Source of the DNA: Iris pallida
Taxonomy: Eukaryota > Streptophyta > Magnoliopsida > Asparagales > Iridaceae
NCBI GenBank assembly: GCA_029216955.1
Contig: JANAVB010003999.1
Coordinates: 4,740,572-4,804,571, forward strand
Reading direction: 5' to 3'
DNA: 64,000 bases
Made by a program: the position numbers and the translations under genes. Of the stretch, positions 1 through 10,827 are shown one piece after another; the stretch's first letter is position 1, and each line of letters begins with the position of its first letter. Below the pieces are notes generated by a model. The model worked only from the letters and a program-made list of their open reading frames with translations. It was not told where the DNA came from and made no database searches.

Positions 1-1234
1 TATTATAATGTGTCACCACATCCCGTGTTTCTGCAGCAGATACAGTTAGCCATAACATAAACGTAAACATAGTGTTCGTGCTCATCTCGTCCCGTTTCCC
101 TTAGCCTGCAGTGGTTAGAACTTAACATAAGCAAACATACGATTCGTACAACCGACCAATTTATAAACGTAAACTTATACATAATGGGTGGCAGGCCCTG
201 CGCCTGCACCCAGCTCTCATACTCAGCCCACCGGCCCTATCTATATGAAGGTCACGGTGTTTTACACCGTAATGGACTTGGCATCTCATATGTGTAAGCC
301 TACAATCGCTTCGATACGGGTTGCTAGCCTAGTATCCGAAGGATCCCAAACTTACGGATATCATAGCTTATCACAGCACTGGACGGTCGCAATCCGTCCG
401 AATGTTGTGCACCATAAATACCACACATAATTCCCTCCTAGGCCGAACGGTCCCGGCGCCCCGGCGTAACCGTTCGAGGGAAGCCGCACCCGTGCACGGG
501 CAAACCGAGTCCATTGACCATGCAATACGTTCCATAGCATACAATCCATAGCATACCAACCGTTCTCGATACTTAGTCATTTCATAGCATAGCCCGAGGG
601 CACGCTCAGCACCGTATTCAATGTTCTACGCCTAGTGTTCAATGTTCTCGGAGCCGTGCACATGATGCACATCTCAATGTCATCTTTCAATGTTCTACCA
701 TTATTGCCCTACCGCGACCTGTGCACTCGATGCACGTCGCTTCAATATTTCGATTGTTCAATGTTCTATCTTAGTGTTCAACGCATACTTAGACACTTAC
801 TCGCCGAGCCACGCTCACTAACTCGATAACATATTATGCAACCATAACGTATTTTATTAGACGTAAAGGAATAGGGAGAGAGAGTCAAGAACCCGCCCAC
901 CTTAAGCCGATACGCCTTGTCGCCTCGCCGATTGAAGTGCCTCGCTTCCATAACTCGATCGCATAGCTAACTCCCGGACTTAGCCATTCCTTTGCTCTAC
1001 TCGGTTGATTTCGCCTATCGCGCCCATGCCACAATCCGTTGCAGGGCCTCGATCTGGTTTCGCGGATACTTCATTGCATAAGGCAAAATGCCGACCTCTT
1101 ATCGTCCAGCGTAGAAGCATAGCCTTTGGCCAACGCAACACTTGCATCGATTCGCATCGATACCTTATCGGGTCAACGCAACTCTTCGAGTCAACGACTC
1201 ATCGTAATGCACCGATGCGGAGCGGGGCATTACA
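1..1234 (-). mobile_element. LTR fragment of an unidentified LTR retrotransposon (left end outside window)
   Basis: The right boundary reads ...GGGGCATTACA, so on the minus strand the element begins TGTAATGCCCC, a TG-start typical of plant gypsy LTRs and similar in style to the TGTCAC ends of RE1 and RE3 in this window. No coding domain is visible. The interior holds a loose array of the motif TTCAATGTTCT (about 617-780) and repeated CATAGCATA words (530-600), comparable with the motif arrays in the RE1 and RE3 LTRs. Because the left end is missing I cannot say whether this is a solo LTR or one end of a full element, nor test for a TSD. Confidence 0.5.
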
Positions 1235-1393
1235 GGAGGGAGGGAAGGGATAAGGGCATTTTGGGGTTTTTTAAAATGTTAGGTATTAAGTTGAAAAAAA
1301 AATAGTTGAGGTATCAATCTGTTACGAAAAAAAGTTTAGAATATCAACTTGAAAAAGTGTGATAGTTGAGGGTAGCAATTAGCAATTAAGCCT
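1235..1393. mobile_element. Relic end of a TIR element (AGGCTTAATT family)
   Basis: The stretch ends ...AGCAATTAAGCCT. Its reverse complement, AGGCTTAATTG followed by a TACCCTCAACTAT word, matches both ends of the gene-carrying TIR element at 41615-43449. The G-rich start (GGAGGGAGGGAAGGG) also resembles the interior of that element next to its right TIR. I infer that the LTR at 1-1234 inserted into such an element and that only this end remains. It lies about 370 bp upstream of the helicase start codon, so it sits at the edge of the promoter. Confidence 0.5.
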
Positions 1394-1766
1394 TTAAACT
1401 TAGTTGTCTTTGTGCTTTTCTTTCTCTTTATTTTGTATTGTTGGTTGGTAGATTCAAATCCATATTTAATTTATTCGTCGTAGGAATACAAAACCTTCAT
1501 CCAAAAGGTCCATTAGTAGTGTTGAGGACCAAATGTTTAATCCAGTCAGGAGAAGTTGAGCCCACGTCTTAAAGAAAGAGTTGGACCATGGGCTAGAAGA
1601 GAGTTTCAAGCCCACCATAATAACTCCATCAGTCGTCCGGGTCCCATCCATAATAATTTGCAATTTTATCCCCCAGAAAATTCTCACAAATTTTTTTTTT
1701 GGAACTGAAATTCTCACATTTTTTTTTTTGCAACTGAAATTCTCACAAACCCTAGATTCTTCTACA
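1394..1766 (+). promoter_or_regulatory. Promoter and 5' leader of the DEAH-box helicase
   Basis: This is unique AT-rich sequence between the TIR relic and the start codon. A telo-box-like AAACCCTAG lies at 1748-1756, about 10 nt before the ATG. Such boxes are common in 5' leaders of plant housekeeping and RNA-processing genes. Poly-T tracts lie at about 1690-1700 and 1720-1730. I see no convincing TATA box at a fixed spacing. The reading frame stays open upstream to 1581, but family homology starts only after the ATG at 1767, so I treat the upstream part as leader. Confidence 0.5.
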
Positions 1767-4700
1767 ATGCCGTCGGCGTCGGAGAAGGAGAAGAAGCCGG
1801 CCGACGACGGCGTGAAGAACCTGACCTACCTCTCTCTGGTTTCCCAGGTCTGCAGCGAGCTCGACTCCCACGTCGGCACCGCCGACAAGGTCCTCGCCGA
1901 GTTCATCATCCACATCGGCCGGAAGTCCGCCGACGCCGTCGAGTTCGACCGGAGGCTCAAGGAAAATGGCGCCGACCTCCCCGACTACTTCGTCAAGTCC
2001 CTCCTCACCACCATCCACGCCATCCTCCCCCCCAAGCCCAAACCCTCCTCCTCCAAGTCAGATTCCAAGAAGAAGCCCTCTGCCTTCCCCGGCCTGTCGC
2101 GTCCCGACGACCGCGACCACGCCCGGGAGCTCGAGCGGGAGATCGAGAGGGAAGCAGAGCTCAAGCTCGAGGCGGAGGCGAAGGATCGGGAAGAGCGCGA
2201 CCGCGGCCGGCACAGGCGTCGGGATCGCGACCGGGACCGACATTACGATCCAGACAACAGAAGGGATCACGACAGGGACAGGGACAGGGACAGGGATTGT
2301 GGAAGGAGACACGACGACCGAGATTTCGACGACAGAAAGGAAAACCCTCACCCTAGCTCCAGTAAGAGGAGCTCGGACGAGCCGGAGCTTTACCAGGTCT
2401 ACAAAGGCAGGGTCTCGCGGGTGATGGACCAGGGGTGCTTCGTCCAGCTCACGGACCTGAGGGGGAAGGAGGGCCTGGTCCACATATCCCAGATGGCGAC
2501 GAGGAGGGTCGCCAATGCGAAGGACATGGTGAATAGGGACCAGGAAGTTTTTGTCAAGGTGATCTCGATCTCGGGACAGAAGCTTAGCTTGTCCATGAGA
2601 GACGTGGATCAGAAGACGGGGAAAGATCTGATTCCGATGTCCAGGAGCTCGGAGAACGAGACATTTAGAGCCAATCCAACGAGTGGGAACGGTCGTGGGC
2701 CGACCATGAGGACGGGTCTGTCGGGTATAACGATAATGGAGGAGGACGATACCGTCCCGTCGAGGAGGCCTTTGAAGAGGATGAGCTCGCCGGAGAAGTG
2801 GGAGGCGAAGCAGCTGATTGCCGCGGGGGTTATGGATGTCCGGGACTACCCGAATTTTGACGAGGATGGGGATGGGGTGTTATATCAGGAAGAAGGAGCC
2901 GAAGAGGAACTCGAGATTGAGTTAAACGAGGACGAACCGGCTTTCTTAAATGGGCAGAGTAGGTTTTCTATAGACATGTCCCCTGTTAAAATTTTCAAAA
3001 ATCCAGAGGGTTCTCTGAGCCGGGCAGCAGCTTTACAGTCTGCTCTCATTAAGGAACGGAGGGAAGTCCGGGAGCAGCAGCAGAGGACGATGCTCGATTC
3101 TATTCCCAAGGATCTCAACAGGCCATGGGAAGATCCCATGCCGGAGACAGGTGAGAGGCATCTCGCCCAGGAGCTCAGGGGTGTTGGATTGTCGGCCTAC
3201 GACATGCCTGAGTGGAAAAAAGATGCTTATGGGAAGGCGTTAACTTTCGGACAGAGATCTAAGCTTTCGATCCAAGACCAGCGGCAGAGTCTTCCGATAT
3301 ATAAGCTGAAGAAAGAGCTTGTCCAGGCTGTTCATGACAATCAAGTTTTGGTTGTGATCGGCGAGACTGGTTCAGGGAAGACGACGCAAGTCACACAATA
3401 CTTGGCAGAGGCTGGTTATACCGTGAGGGGAAAGATTGGATGCACTCAACCTCGTAGGGTGGCTGCAATGTCGGTTGCAAAGAGGGTGGCAGAAGAGTTC
3501 GGATGCCGTTTAGGTGAGGAAGTCGGCTACGCTATCAGGTTTGAGGATTGCACTGGGCCCGAGACTGTGATCAAGTATATGACTGACGGTATGCTTCTTA
3601 GAGAGATTTTGGTTGATGAAAACCTCTCTCAGTATTCTGTTATTATGCTCGACGAGGCTCATGAGAGGACCATCCATACTGATGTGCTCTTTGGGTTGTT
3701 AAAGAAGCTGATTAAGAGAAGGACCGATTTACGGCTGATAGTTACTTCTGCCACTTTGGATGCTGAGAAGTTCTCTGGGTACTTCTTTAACTGTAATATA
3801 TTTACAATTCCTGGTAGAACTTTCCCAGTTGAGATTCTTTATACAAAGCAGCCAGAGAGTGATTACCTCGATGCGGCATTGATCACTGTGTTGCAGATTC
3901 ATCTGACAGAACCAGAAGGCGATATCCTTCTTTTCTTGACCGGTCAGGAAGAGATTGATCATGCTTGTCAATCTCTCTACGAGAGAATGAAAGGGTTGGG
4001 TAAGGATGTGCCAGAGTTGATTATATTGCCAGTTTACAGTGCATTGCCGAGTGAGATGCAATCTAGGATTTTCGATCCTGCTCCTCCGGGGAAGAGGAAA
4101 GTGGTGGTTGCTACCAATATCGCTGAAGCTTCTTTGACAATTGATGGGATCTTCTATGTCATTGATCCTGGCTTTGCAAAGCAAAATGTATATAATCCAA
4201 AACAAGGGCTTGATTCACTGGTTATTACCCCTATCTCACAAGCATCAGCGAAGCAGCGAGCTGGACGAGCTGGACGTACAGGCCCTGGAAAGTGTTACCG
4301 CCTTTACACAGAGAGTGCCTACCGTAACGAAATGTCACCGACATCGATTCCTGAAATTCAAAGGATTAACCTTGGAGTGACGACACTTACAATGAAAGCT
4401 ATGGGGATAAATGATCTTTTGTCATTTGACTTCATGGATCCACCGTCACCTCAAGCACTTATCTCTGCTATGGAGCAGCTCTACAGTCTCGGTGCTTTAG
4501 ATGAAGAGGGACTTCTGACCAAGCTGGGTAGAAAGATGGCTGAATTTCCTCTAGAGCCACCTTTATCGAAGATGCTGCTAGCTAGTGTGGACCTTGGATG
4601 CAGTGACGAGATCTTGACTATTATAGCGATGATACAGACTCAAAACATCTTTTACAGGCCAAGGGAGAAGCAAGCTCAAGCAGATCAAAAAAGAGCCAAG

Positions 4701-4861
4701 TTTTTCCAACCGGAAGGGGACCATTTAACTCTACTTGCTGTTTATGAGGCTTGGAAGGCTAAAAACTTTTCTGGGCCATGGTGCTTTGAGAACTTTGTAC
4801 AGTCCCGATCTCTTAGGAGAGCACAGGATGTCAGAAAGCAGCTTCTCAGTATTATGGACAA
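1767..4861 (+). CDS. DEAH5: Prp22/DHX8-type DEAH-box pre-mRNA splicing helicase, exon 1
   Basis: Exon 1 encodes about residues 1-1032 of a predicted 1162-residue protein, close to the usual size of plant DEAH5. Domains in order: N-terminal helical domain (about 15-90, with [15 protein letters not shown]); an Arg/Asp/Glu-rich low-complexity segment with RDRDRD runs (about 125-195); an S1 RNA-binding domain (about 207-285); then the helicase core with motif I GETGSGKT (about 532-539), motif II DEAH (629-632), motif III SAT (about 661-663) and motif [14 protein letters not shown] (about 830-841); then the winged-helix/ratchet region (about 905-945). Proteins of this family release spliced mRNA from the spliceosome in the nucleus. 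The S1 domain separates Prp22 from Prp2, Prp16 and Prp43. ATG 1767 is chosen because it follows the leader and starts the conserved N-terminus. The exon ends in phase 2 at AA|GTAAGT. No frame damage is seen. Family assignment is very secure; orthology to Arabidopsis DEAH5 is inferred. Confidence 0.96.
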
Positions 4862-5500
4862 GTAAGTCTTTGTAACTTTGCTAGATGTATCTACTATCCA
4901 TTGTCAATTGCCCCATTTTACGTCTTTAACAAATATCATAATATCGTAATATTTCTACATTATACACTGTTTCTTATAGTAGCATGTGCAGTATAAATTT
5001 GTACATGTTAGTGACTGAACTCTCAAGTACATTATGCATTCATTTGTCTTAAATATGCCCCAATTATGTTTCATGCATTACATATACTATATTATTGTCT
5101 GTCATATTTCGTCAATATTTGCTATTCGGATACTCTTTTGCACATGATTTGTATTGGTTTTCCAATTTATGTTTTTAAGAAGTATCAGCAGAAACTGGTA
5201 TTTCTAGTACGCTATATTGTTCATGTGCGCTTTTCACTGTTGGTGCTATCAAGTAGTTATTTTGTACGTTAATTGTTTGATAGTAAGTTGAAGGGTGCAG
5301 GCCTCTAGTTATGAATGCTATATTTTTAATTGCAGTAAGCAAAATGTATTCTTTTTTTTTCTATATCATTCTCATTTATAGGCATCTGATTCGAATCTCC
5401 TTACGGCGGTTTAGTCAAACATGGTTTTACAACTGCACCAGGTGTTTTTGGAATCAGGCGTTAGTCAATCTGGATTTGGAAGTGTGGTTTTGAAACCAAC

Positions 5501-6677
5501 GGGGTGTAGTCATAGCTTGATTTCATCATGATTTCGCTTGATTGTGAAATCACTTATAATCAGCTGTAGTCAAATTTTATGATTCTGAAATCGGGTGTAC
5601 TCAAACTGAAATCTTGATTCACGGATTTGTGAATCACCAAAGTTTTTCAAATTGGGTGTTGTAGAAAATGAAGATATTCAAATCAAGTAAAATTGGGGGA
5701 TATGGACTGATTTGAACTTATTTGGAGGCTTGTATAAGTATCTTTTGTCCAACCAAAATCAAGTAAAACTGAAAAACTTGCATGATTCCAGAATTCACTA
5801 TTTTTTCATTTTATTTAGAATTTTTATTTACGTGGCTGAGGTTTATTTACTTAGAGCTCTTATTTTTCCAGCAACTAGGAAGGACACTCCGAAAATCAGT
5901 GCGGTGCTATGTCAAGCACTTATATTCCCAAAATATGGAGTCTTTTTTGTCGCAATGTCCATATTGTGTCATGTTGTGATTCCAACCTATTGATTTATAC
6001 GGTTAAAAACTTATTTTCCGTTGCTATTGCAATAAACTGGATGATCATGTGCATACGGCATAGGTGATGTACCACTTTGCTAGTGTTGGTATTAACGATG
6101 TATCAATACCTTCTTTGTCCTATTCTACGTGACACGAAGGTCAAAGAGACAATCCCAATTAAACACTGTGAAAAATGATGATTTCAGAATTCGCTTTTCA
6201 TAAATACTTTAAGAGACACGACTCTGATTAGTTATATGATACGTGATTGTATTGGTGTTGTCGATGGAATTCATATTCCGGCAATGATACCAATGGAAGA
6301 TGCTACAAATATCGCAATTTGCAACTGACATGTATCCACATCACATAATTTATTGGCAGCTTGCAACTTCGATCTGTAATTTATTTATGTGATTAGTGGG
6401 TGAGAGGGACCGGGGGACCTGCTCATGATTCCAAAGTTTTGAGTGGTGCGTTAATTTGAACTAGGAGGATGAAATGATTGTTGGCCTTTAGTTAACGCTG
6501 TGAGAATTCAAACATGGTCAAATCAATCATCCAAAATTGAGTTTAGAAATCATGGTGAAATCAGGACAAAATCATGATTGAAATCAAGCAAATCAGGACA
6601 TACAATAAAATTAAGCCAAAATCAGATTTTTAAACAACCAGACAAATCGATCCCAAATCAGGCTACGACTACACCCC
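5501..6677. mobile_element. PIF/Harbinger-type element, 1177 bp, degenerate
   Basis: The left end starts GGGGTGTAGTCATAGC and the right end, reverse-complemented, starts GGGGTGTAGTCGTAGC. About 21 of 23 terminal bases match as an inverted repeat. The same 3 bp, AAC, flank both ends (5498-5500 and 6678-6680), which fits the 3-bp TSD of PIF/Harbinger elements, although AAC is not the usual TWA. A decayed DDE_Tnp_4-like transposase lies inside at about 6235-6470. The element is too short to have encoded a full transposase in its present form, so it is an internally deleted relic. Confidence 0.78.
6235..6470 (+). pseudogene. Fragment of PIF/Harbinger transposase
   Basis: Translation near 6241 gives RDCIGVVDGIHIPAM, matching the first catalytic-Asp block of Harbinger transposases (CIGAIDGTHI type). 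About 130 bp further, 6360-6460 gives AACNFDL, then YVISG, a stop, and EGPGGPAHDSKVLSGAL, matching the block with the second catalytic Asp. Stops, and the loss of everything before and after, show it is dead. Family level is secure from two independent motifs in the correct order and spacing. Confidence 0.75.
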
Positions 6678-7562
6678 AACAAGTGTTAGTCAACTATGAT
6701 TTTAAAATCACTACAATTAGGACTCTAAAATCCAACTTACTATTTTTATATTGGTTTCTTAACAACATAACCACACCTCCTTATAGTGGGATTTTAAAAC
6801 CACCTCTTCGTATAGACCTACACGATTTCAACTGTCTCTCTCTCTCCTCTTCCGTTTCCTTCCTCCACAAATCTCTACCTTTGCCCACTAAGACCCCATC
6901 TGCTGACAATGCCTCTACCGCCCAATCATCGTGTCTCCATCCTTGCCTCGTCGACAACACATCTACCGTCCAATCATCCAGTCCTCCGAATCTATCCGCC
7001 GACATCACTGCAATCATCCAATCCTCGCGCCTCCATCATTGTATTCGTCGATATCCAATTCTCGTCCTCCACTTCTCTTCATTTCTCCCGCAACCTTGCC
7101 TTTCTTTAGAATTTATAGGACAAATTGGGTTCGAGTTTGCCTTCTAAGTGTTTGTCTTCTCTTCTATTTAAGATGAAAAATAGGATTGTGTCAATTTAAC
7201 CTTAAAATATATTGTTAATGTTTTTTCTATTTTCATATGAACTGAATTATAATTTGACCTATTATGGCATAATATATAGTTTTCAGCTTTGAATTTAAAC
7301 ATTTAATATTTAATAATAAAAATTAACCATTGAGATAGGAAATAATATTTTGTATGAAATGATGACAATTTCTCCAAGTTGTATAATTAGTATTATTATT
7401 ATATATGTTTGTTCACTTTAGAATCACAGGGTTAGTATGGTTTTAGAATCTCGCTCATACCGTGTAATCACTATGTTTTGCTTAAAATCACTGTGATTGT
7501 GATTTTAAGATCACAACCACACAATACCATGGTTCTAAACTAAAATCCGTTTTGACTAACCC

Positions 7563-9564
7563 ATTAGAGTGCTCAAAGAACACGCAAACAGGGATTAGTA
7601 AATCATGGTCCTGACCTTTTATCCCTGTGCTTTTATAATGTTTTGCCATTTCGAGATGTGGCCAAATTTACCTCAATATTCTCTCGGTTAGTACAGACTA
7701 AAAATTATTAGTAATTGAAAATGATATTAAGGAGTGGTGGAGGACTTATTTTATGTGTTGTTTAATGAGACTAACCTAGAAAATTTTAATTTAGAAACAT
7801 TAGGGTTTAGTTCGTTCGACATAGTTCATATTGATATTGTTATAAAGTTAGGAATTTTAAACTTAAGAATATTATCAGAGAATTATTTCACTTTCTTCAA
7901 TGGGTAGCATCCAAGCATCACATGGGTATGATTGGTATGGGGGTGAAAGTTTCTTAGAAATCATTTATTTTCAACCATCTGGGCCAATTGGTAATGAATT
8001 TGAAAGTAGTGGATTAAGTATTAAGTTGTTTCAAGAAGCTACTTTCTTTAATGTTGTCAAATGTGGTCTCGAATGGCTATTAACATTGTTTGCAGTAAAT
8101 CTTCTGGCTATTAATAGACTTTAGAGAAGAGACCCATTTCTCCTTTTAAAATGTGGTCATGGATTAGACTCTGCTGAAACAATAATAGTAAGTTAATTTG
8201 AAGGCCTTGTAACAATAATAGTAACTTTATTTGATAACGCTGTTACATATTCCATAATTCCAATGTACCAATGCTTATTTTCTGAAGATACCCATGAATT
8301 TTTTTATTAATATATATTTCCTAGCAATATTCAATAAGTGGAGGCGAAAGCAGAAGTGTGTTGTTGCTAGAAATATTCATGATTGAGAAGCCTGTGGAAG
8401 TCTGGTTTGATCTGTATTTAGACAGAGCTCCTCTCTAATCAAGAAGATTGGTTATCATGGGGATTGTTGTGAAAAGTTATGATATAAGTCAACTTATTTG
8501 CTCCCAAATTTGTCCATTTGAGTTTAGGGAAACATAAGGGGAGAAAGATCAAAGGGAAACACATCTTATACAATGCTTGCTAGGATAAGGATGGTATAGT
8601 TTTTTTTAGAAAATATGAGCATTATTTTTCGTATATTGCTGGTTGATGTGAGTCTTGATAATATCACGCAATAAGTAGAATGCTGAATGATAATTCAGAA
8701 GCTCATAACTAATAGGATATTTGCATGCAGGATGAGTCACAATTTCAGGTGTCTAATTTGATAATCTCAGTTAGTAAGTCAATAGAGACTTAAATGAGAG
8801 TAAGGCCTAGCTTGAGATGTGAAATGCTTAAAATCAGTGTTTGCCTCCATATAACGTCGTGGCTGTGTAGATTATATGTGCCTTTACGTTGTCCAGTCTT
8901 GACCATTCCCAATAGTGGAATCTCAGCCTAGTGCACTCATATTTTGTTAAATCCATCTAAACCATCGTTTTATAACATCCTTAGGAAACCTGTCGTAAAT
9001 GAGAGAAGTGAATTCAGGAAACTCGAGAGTCATTACCTCTTGGTCAAGCCATTGCATGTAGCTGAGAGCTTTATGAAAATTAAACAGCAGAATTGGCCGT
9101 CCTTTTCATCCTCAGTTATGGATGTGAAGATAATTGTACCCAATCTTGGCTCTCTATGCCTTCCTTGAGGCAACAACAGACTCCTTCAGCTATCAAGGGC
9201 TTTATTGGCGGAAACATTCACGCTAGCCTGAAGACTCTCAAGTCCATTGCTGCTAATGGTACCTCTTTATTGCTATTGAGCTTTGTTCAAGGAAGCAAAC
9301 ACTAGAAATTAATGTTGTGTTGTATTATGCTCGTCACACACTTCAAAATCCACCAAGGCACACTAAAATCATCTCACCGTGCATATCGTATTATATTCAT
9401 TTTTGTGCAACATAGGGTTCATGTCAGTTGTTAGCATATTTCTTAGTGGGGTTCAGTATTCTAGATGTTCAATGTGAAAGAACACCAAATTGCTACTTTT
9501 ATATGCACTAAAAGTTGGTTTCCAACAATCTTGATGTTTGACTTAAGGTCTCTTGACAATTGTT
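7563..9564 (+). other. Intronic sequence without recognised features
   Basis: This is AT-rich intron DNA. Short open frames at 7900-8124, 8944-9168 and 9093-9305 have no recognised domain or conserved motif. I see no TIR pair, LTR or RNA gene here. Confidence 0.5.
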
Positions 9565-10827
9565 GGGGTAGCGATTATGAGGTGTTTTTAGATTACCGAT
9601 TATGAGTGGTCCGATTTTGAGTGGTTTTAAGTAGCGGCTTTTAGACGAGTCCAACCCATGCTTGGTAATTCATTATCGAGCGATTCTGAATTTTTTTTAC
9701 AAGAATAAAATTACCTACATGTCCATACATACAAAAGCTCTCCCGAAGTTTTATTTCTGATGCCGAAGTCTTCTTGATACATGATTCTTGGAAATATCTT
9801 GTAGGTGTGTATCATACAATATTTGACATCGGCAATAACCAAATATGATTTGTAAGAATAATTGCCTAGATGAATATACGAGAGACTATAGAAAAACAAG
9901 ATTTCAATGTTGTAAAAAGCGCTAGGCGGAGTCGGTGCGCCGGAGGGCCGCCGCCTAGGCGCCGATTTTTTTTTTTCTCGTATATATATGTCAATATAGG
10001 GGGAGGAGAGGAGAGAGACAGCAGAAGCAGCAGCCGCCGCTCCCCTCCCCTCCGCTCCCCTCTCCCCTCCTCTCCTCCTCCCCTCTCCTCTCCTCCTCTC
10101 CTCCTCATCCTCCCCTCCCCTCCTCCCCTCCCACCACCTCCCCTCTCCTCTCCTCCTCCCCTCCCACCACCACCACCACCACCGCCGCCACCACCAACAG
10201 AAGAAGAAGCAGCTGCCGCCACCACCAGCAGCAGCAGAAGAAGCAGCCGCCGCCGCCACCACCGGCGACTACGGCGGCGGCGACGACGACGATTACGACG
10301 GCGACGACGGCGGCGACGGCGGCAGGTAAGTATATAATTTTGTTTTTTTTTTTTTTGAATTTTTAAAAAAATTGGCCGCCTAAGGGCCGTCTAGGGACCG
10401 CCTAGACCCGATTTTGACCCCTACCGATTTTTCTGGCCGATTTTAGCATAATCGGTTCGTTGGGGCTCCGCCTAGCGCCTAGGCGTCCGAGTTGGACGAT
10501 TTTTAGAACACTGCAAGATTTTAAAAACTCATCGGAGGAAGTAGTCGTAGGAAGTAGAAGAGACAGAGATGAAAAAGAGGAAATATGGTAAGGTATTAGT
10601 AGTTATAATTATTATTATTTTTGTGAGGATATAAATGGAATAAAATAATAAAATCCGTCGATTTGGGTGTTTATGAAGGCACCCAAAATTATACTACACC
10701 GGTTTTGGGGGGTTTCGAGCCCGCCAAAACCAGTGCCTCAAAAAAATTACCAAGCAGTGGTTTTTTAAATACTTAAAAACGTCCCGCTCAAAAACCTCCC
10801 AAAACCAGTGAAAACACCGTAAACCCT
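9565..10827. mobile_element. Possible TIR element hosting the hAT insertion at 9905-10513
   Basis: The left side (GGGGTAGCGATTATGAGGTG, about 9565) and the reverse complement of the right side (AAGGGTTTACGGTGTTTTCA, about 10827) are loosely similar. Both continue with GTGG-rich words and an identical GCTTGGTAATT about 100 bp inside. The hAT element sits between the two halves. TSD and superfamily are undetermined. Confidence 0.25.
9905..10513. mobile_element. hAT-type non-autonomous element with GCCTAGGCG-rich ends, 609 bp
   Basis: The termini CAATGTTGTAAAAAGCG and, reverse-complemented on the right, CAGTGTTCTAAAAATCG form an inverted repeat flanked by a perfect 8-bp TSD CAAGATTT (9897-9904 and 10514-10521), diagnostic of hAT. 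Both subterminal regions are rich in GCCTAGGCG/GCTAGGCGG. The middle is low-complexity CCTCTCC and CCGCCACCA repeats (10020-10325), which generate spurious long frames on both strands. There is no transposase. Confidence 0.85.

Larger units (their letters stand above)
5408..7562. mobile_element. Possible older TIR element hosting the Harbinger relic
   Basis: The left end GGTTTAGTCAAAC (5408) and the reverse complement of the right end, GGTTAGTCAAAACGG (ending near 7562), are imperfect inverted repeats. Related GTTAGTCAA words recur at 5460 and 6685, and ATTTTAAAATCAC-like words at both sides. The Harbinger element at 5501-6677 would be nested inside. I found no convincing TSD, so this is tentative. 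Confidence 0.28.

Noticed and set aside
1581..1766. 62-residue N-terminal extension of the helicase
   Set aside because: Low-complexity, Phe-rich from T-runs; family homology begins at the ATG at 1767, just after the AAACCCTAG leader motif.
6578..7147. 189-residue plus-strand frame in the helicase intron
   Set aside because: Ser/Pro/Leu-rich text from C/T-rich DNA spanning the Harbinger right end and flank; no motif.
9711..10337. Overlapping 119-183 residue frames on both strands rich in Gly/Arg or Pro/Ser
   Set aside because: They come from CCTCTCC and CCGCCACCA low-complexity repeats in the middle of a hAT-type MITE; no domain, no conservation.
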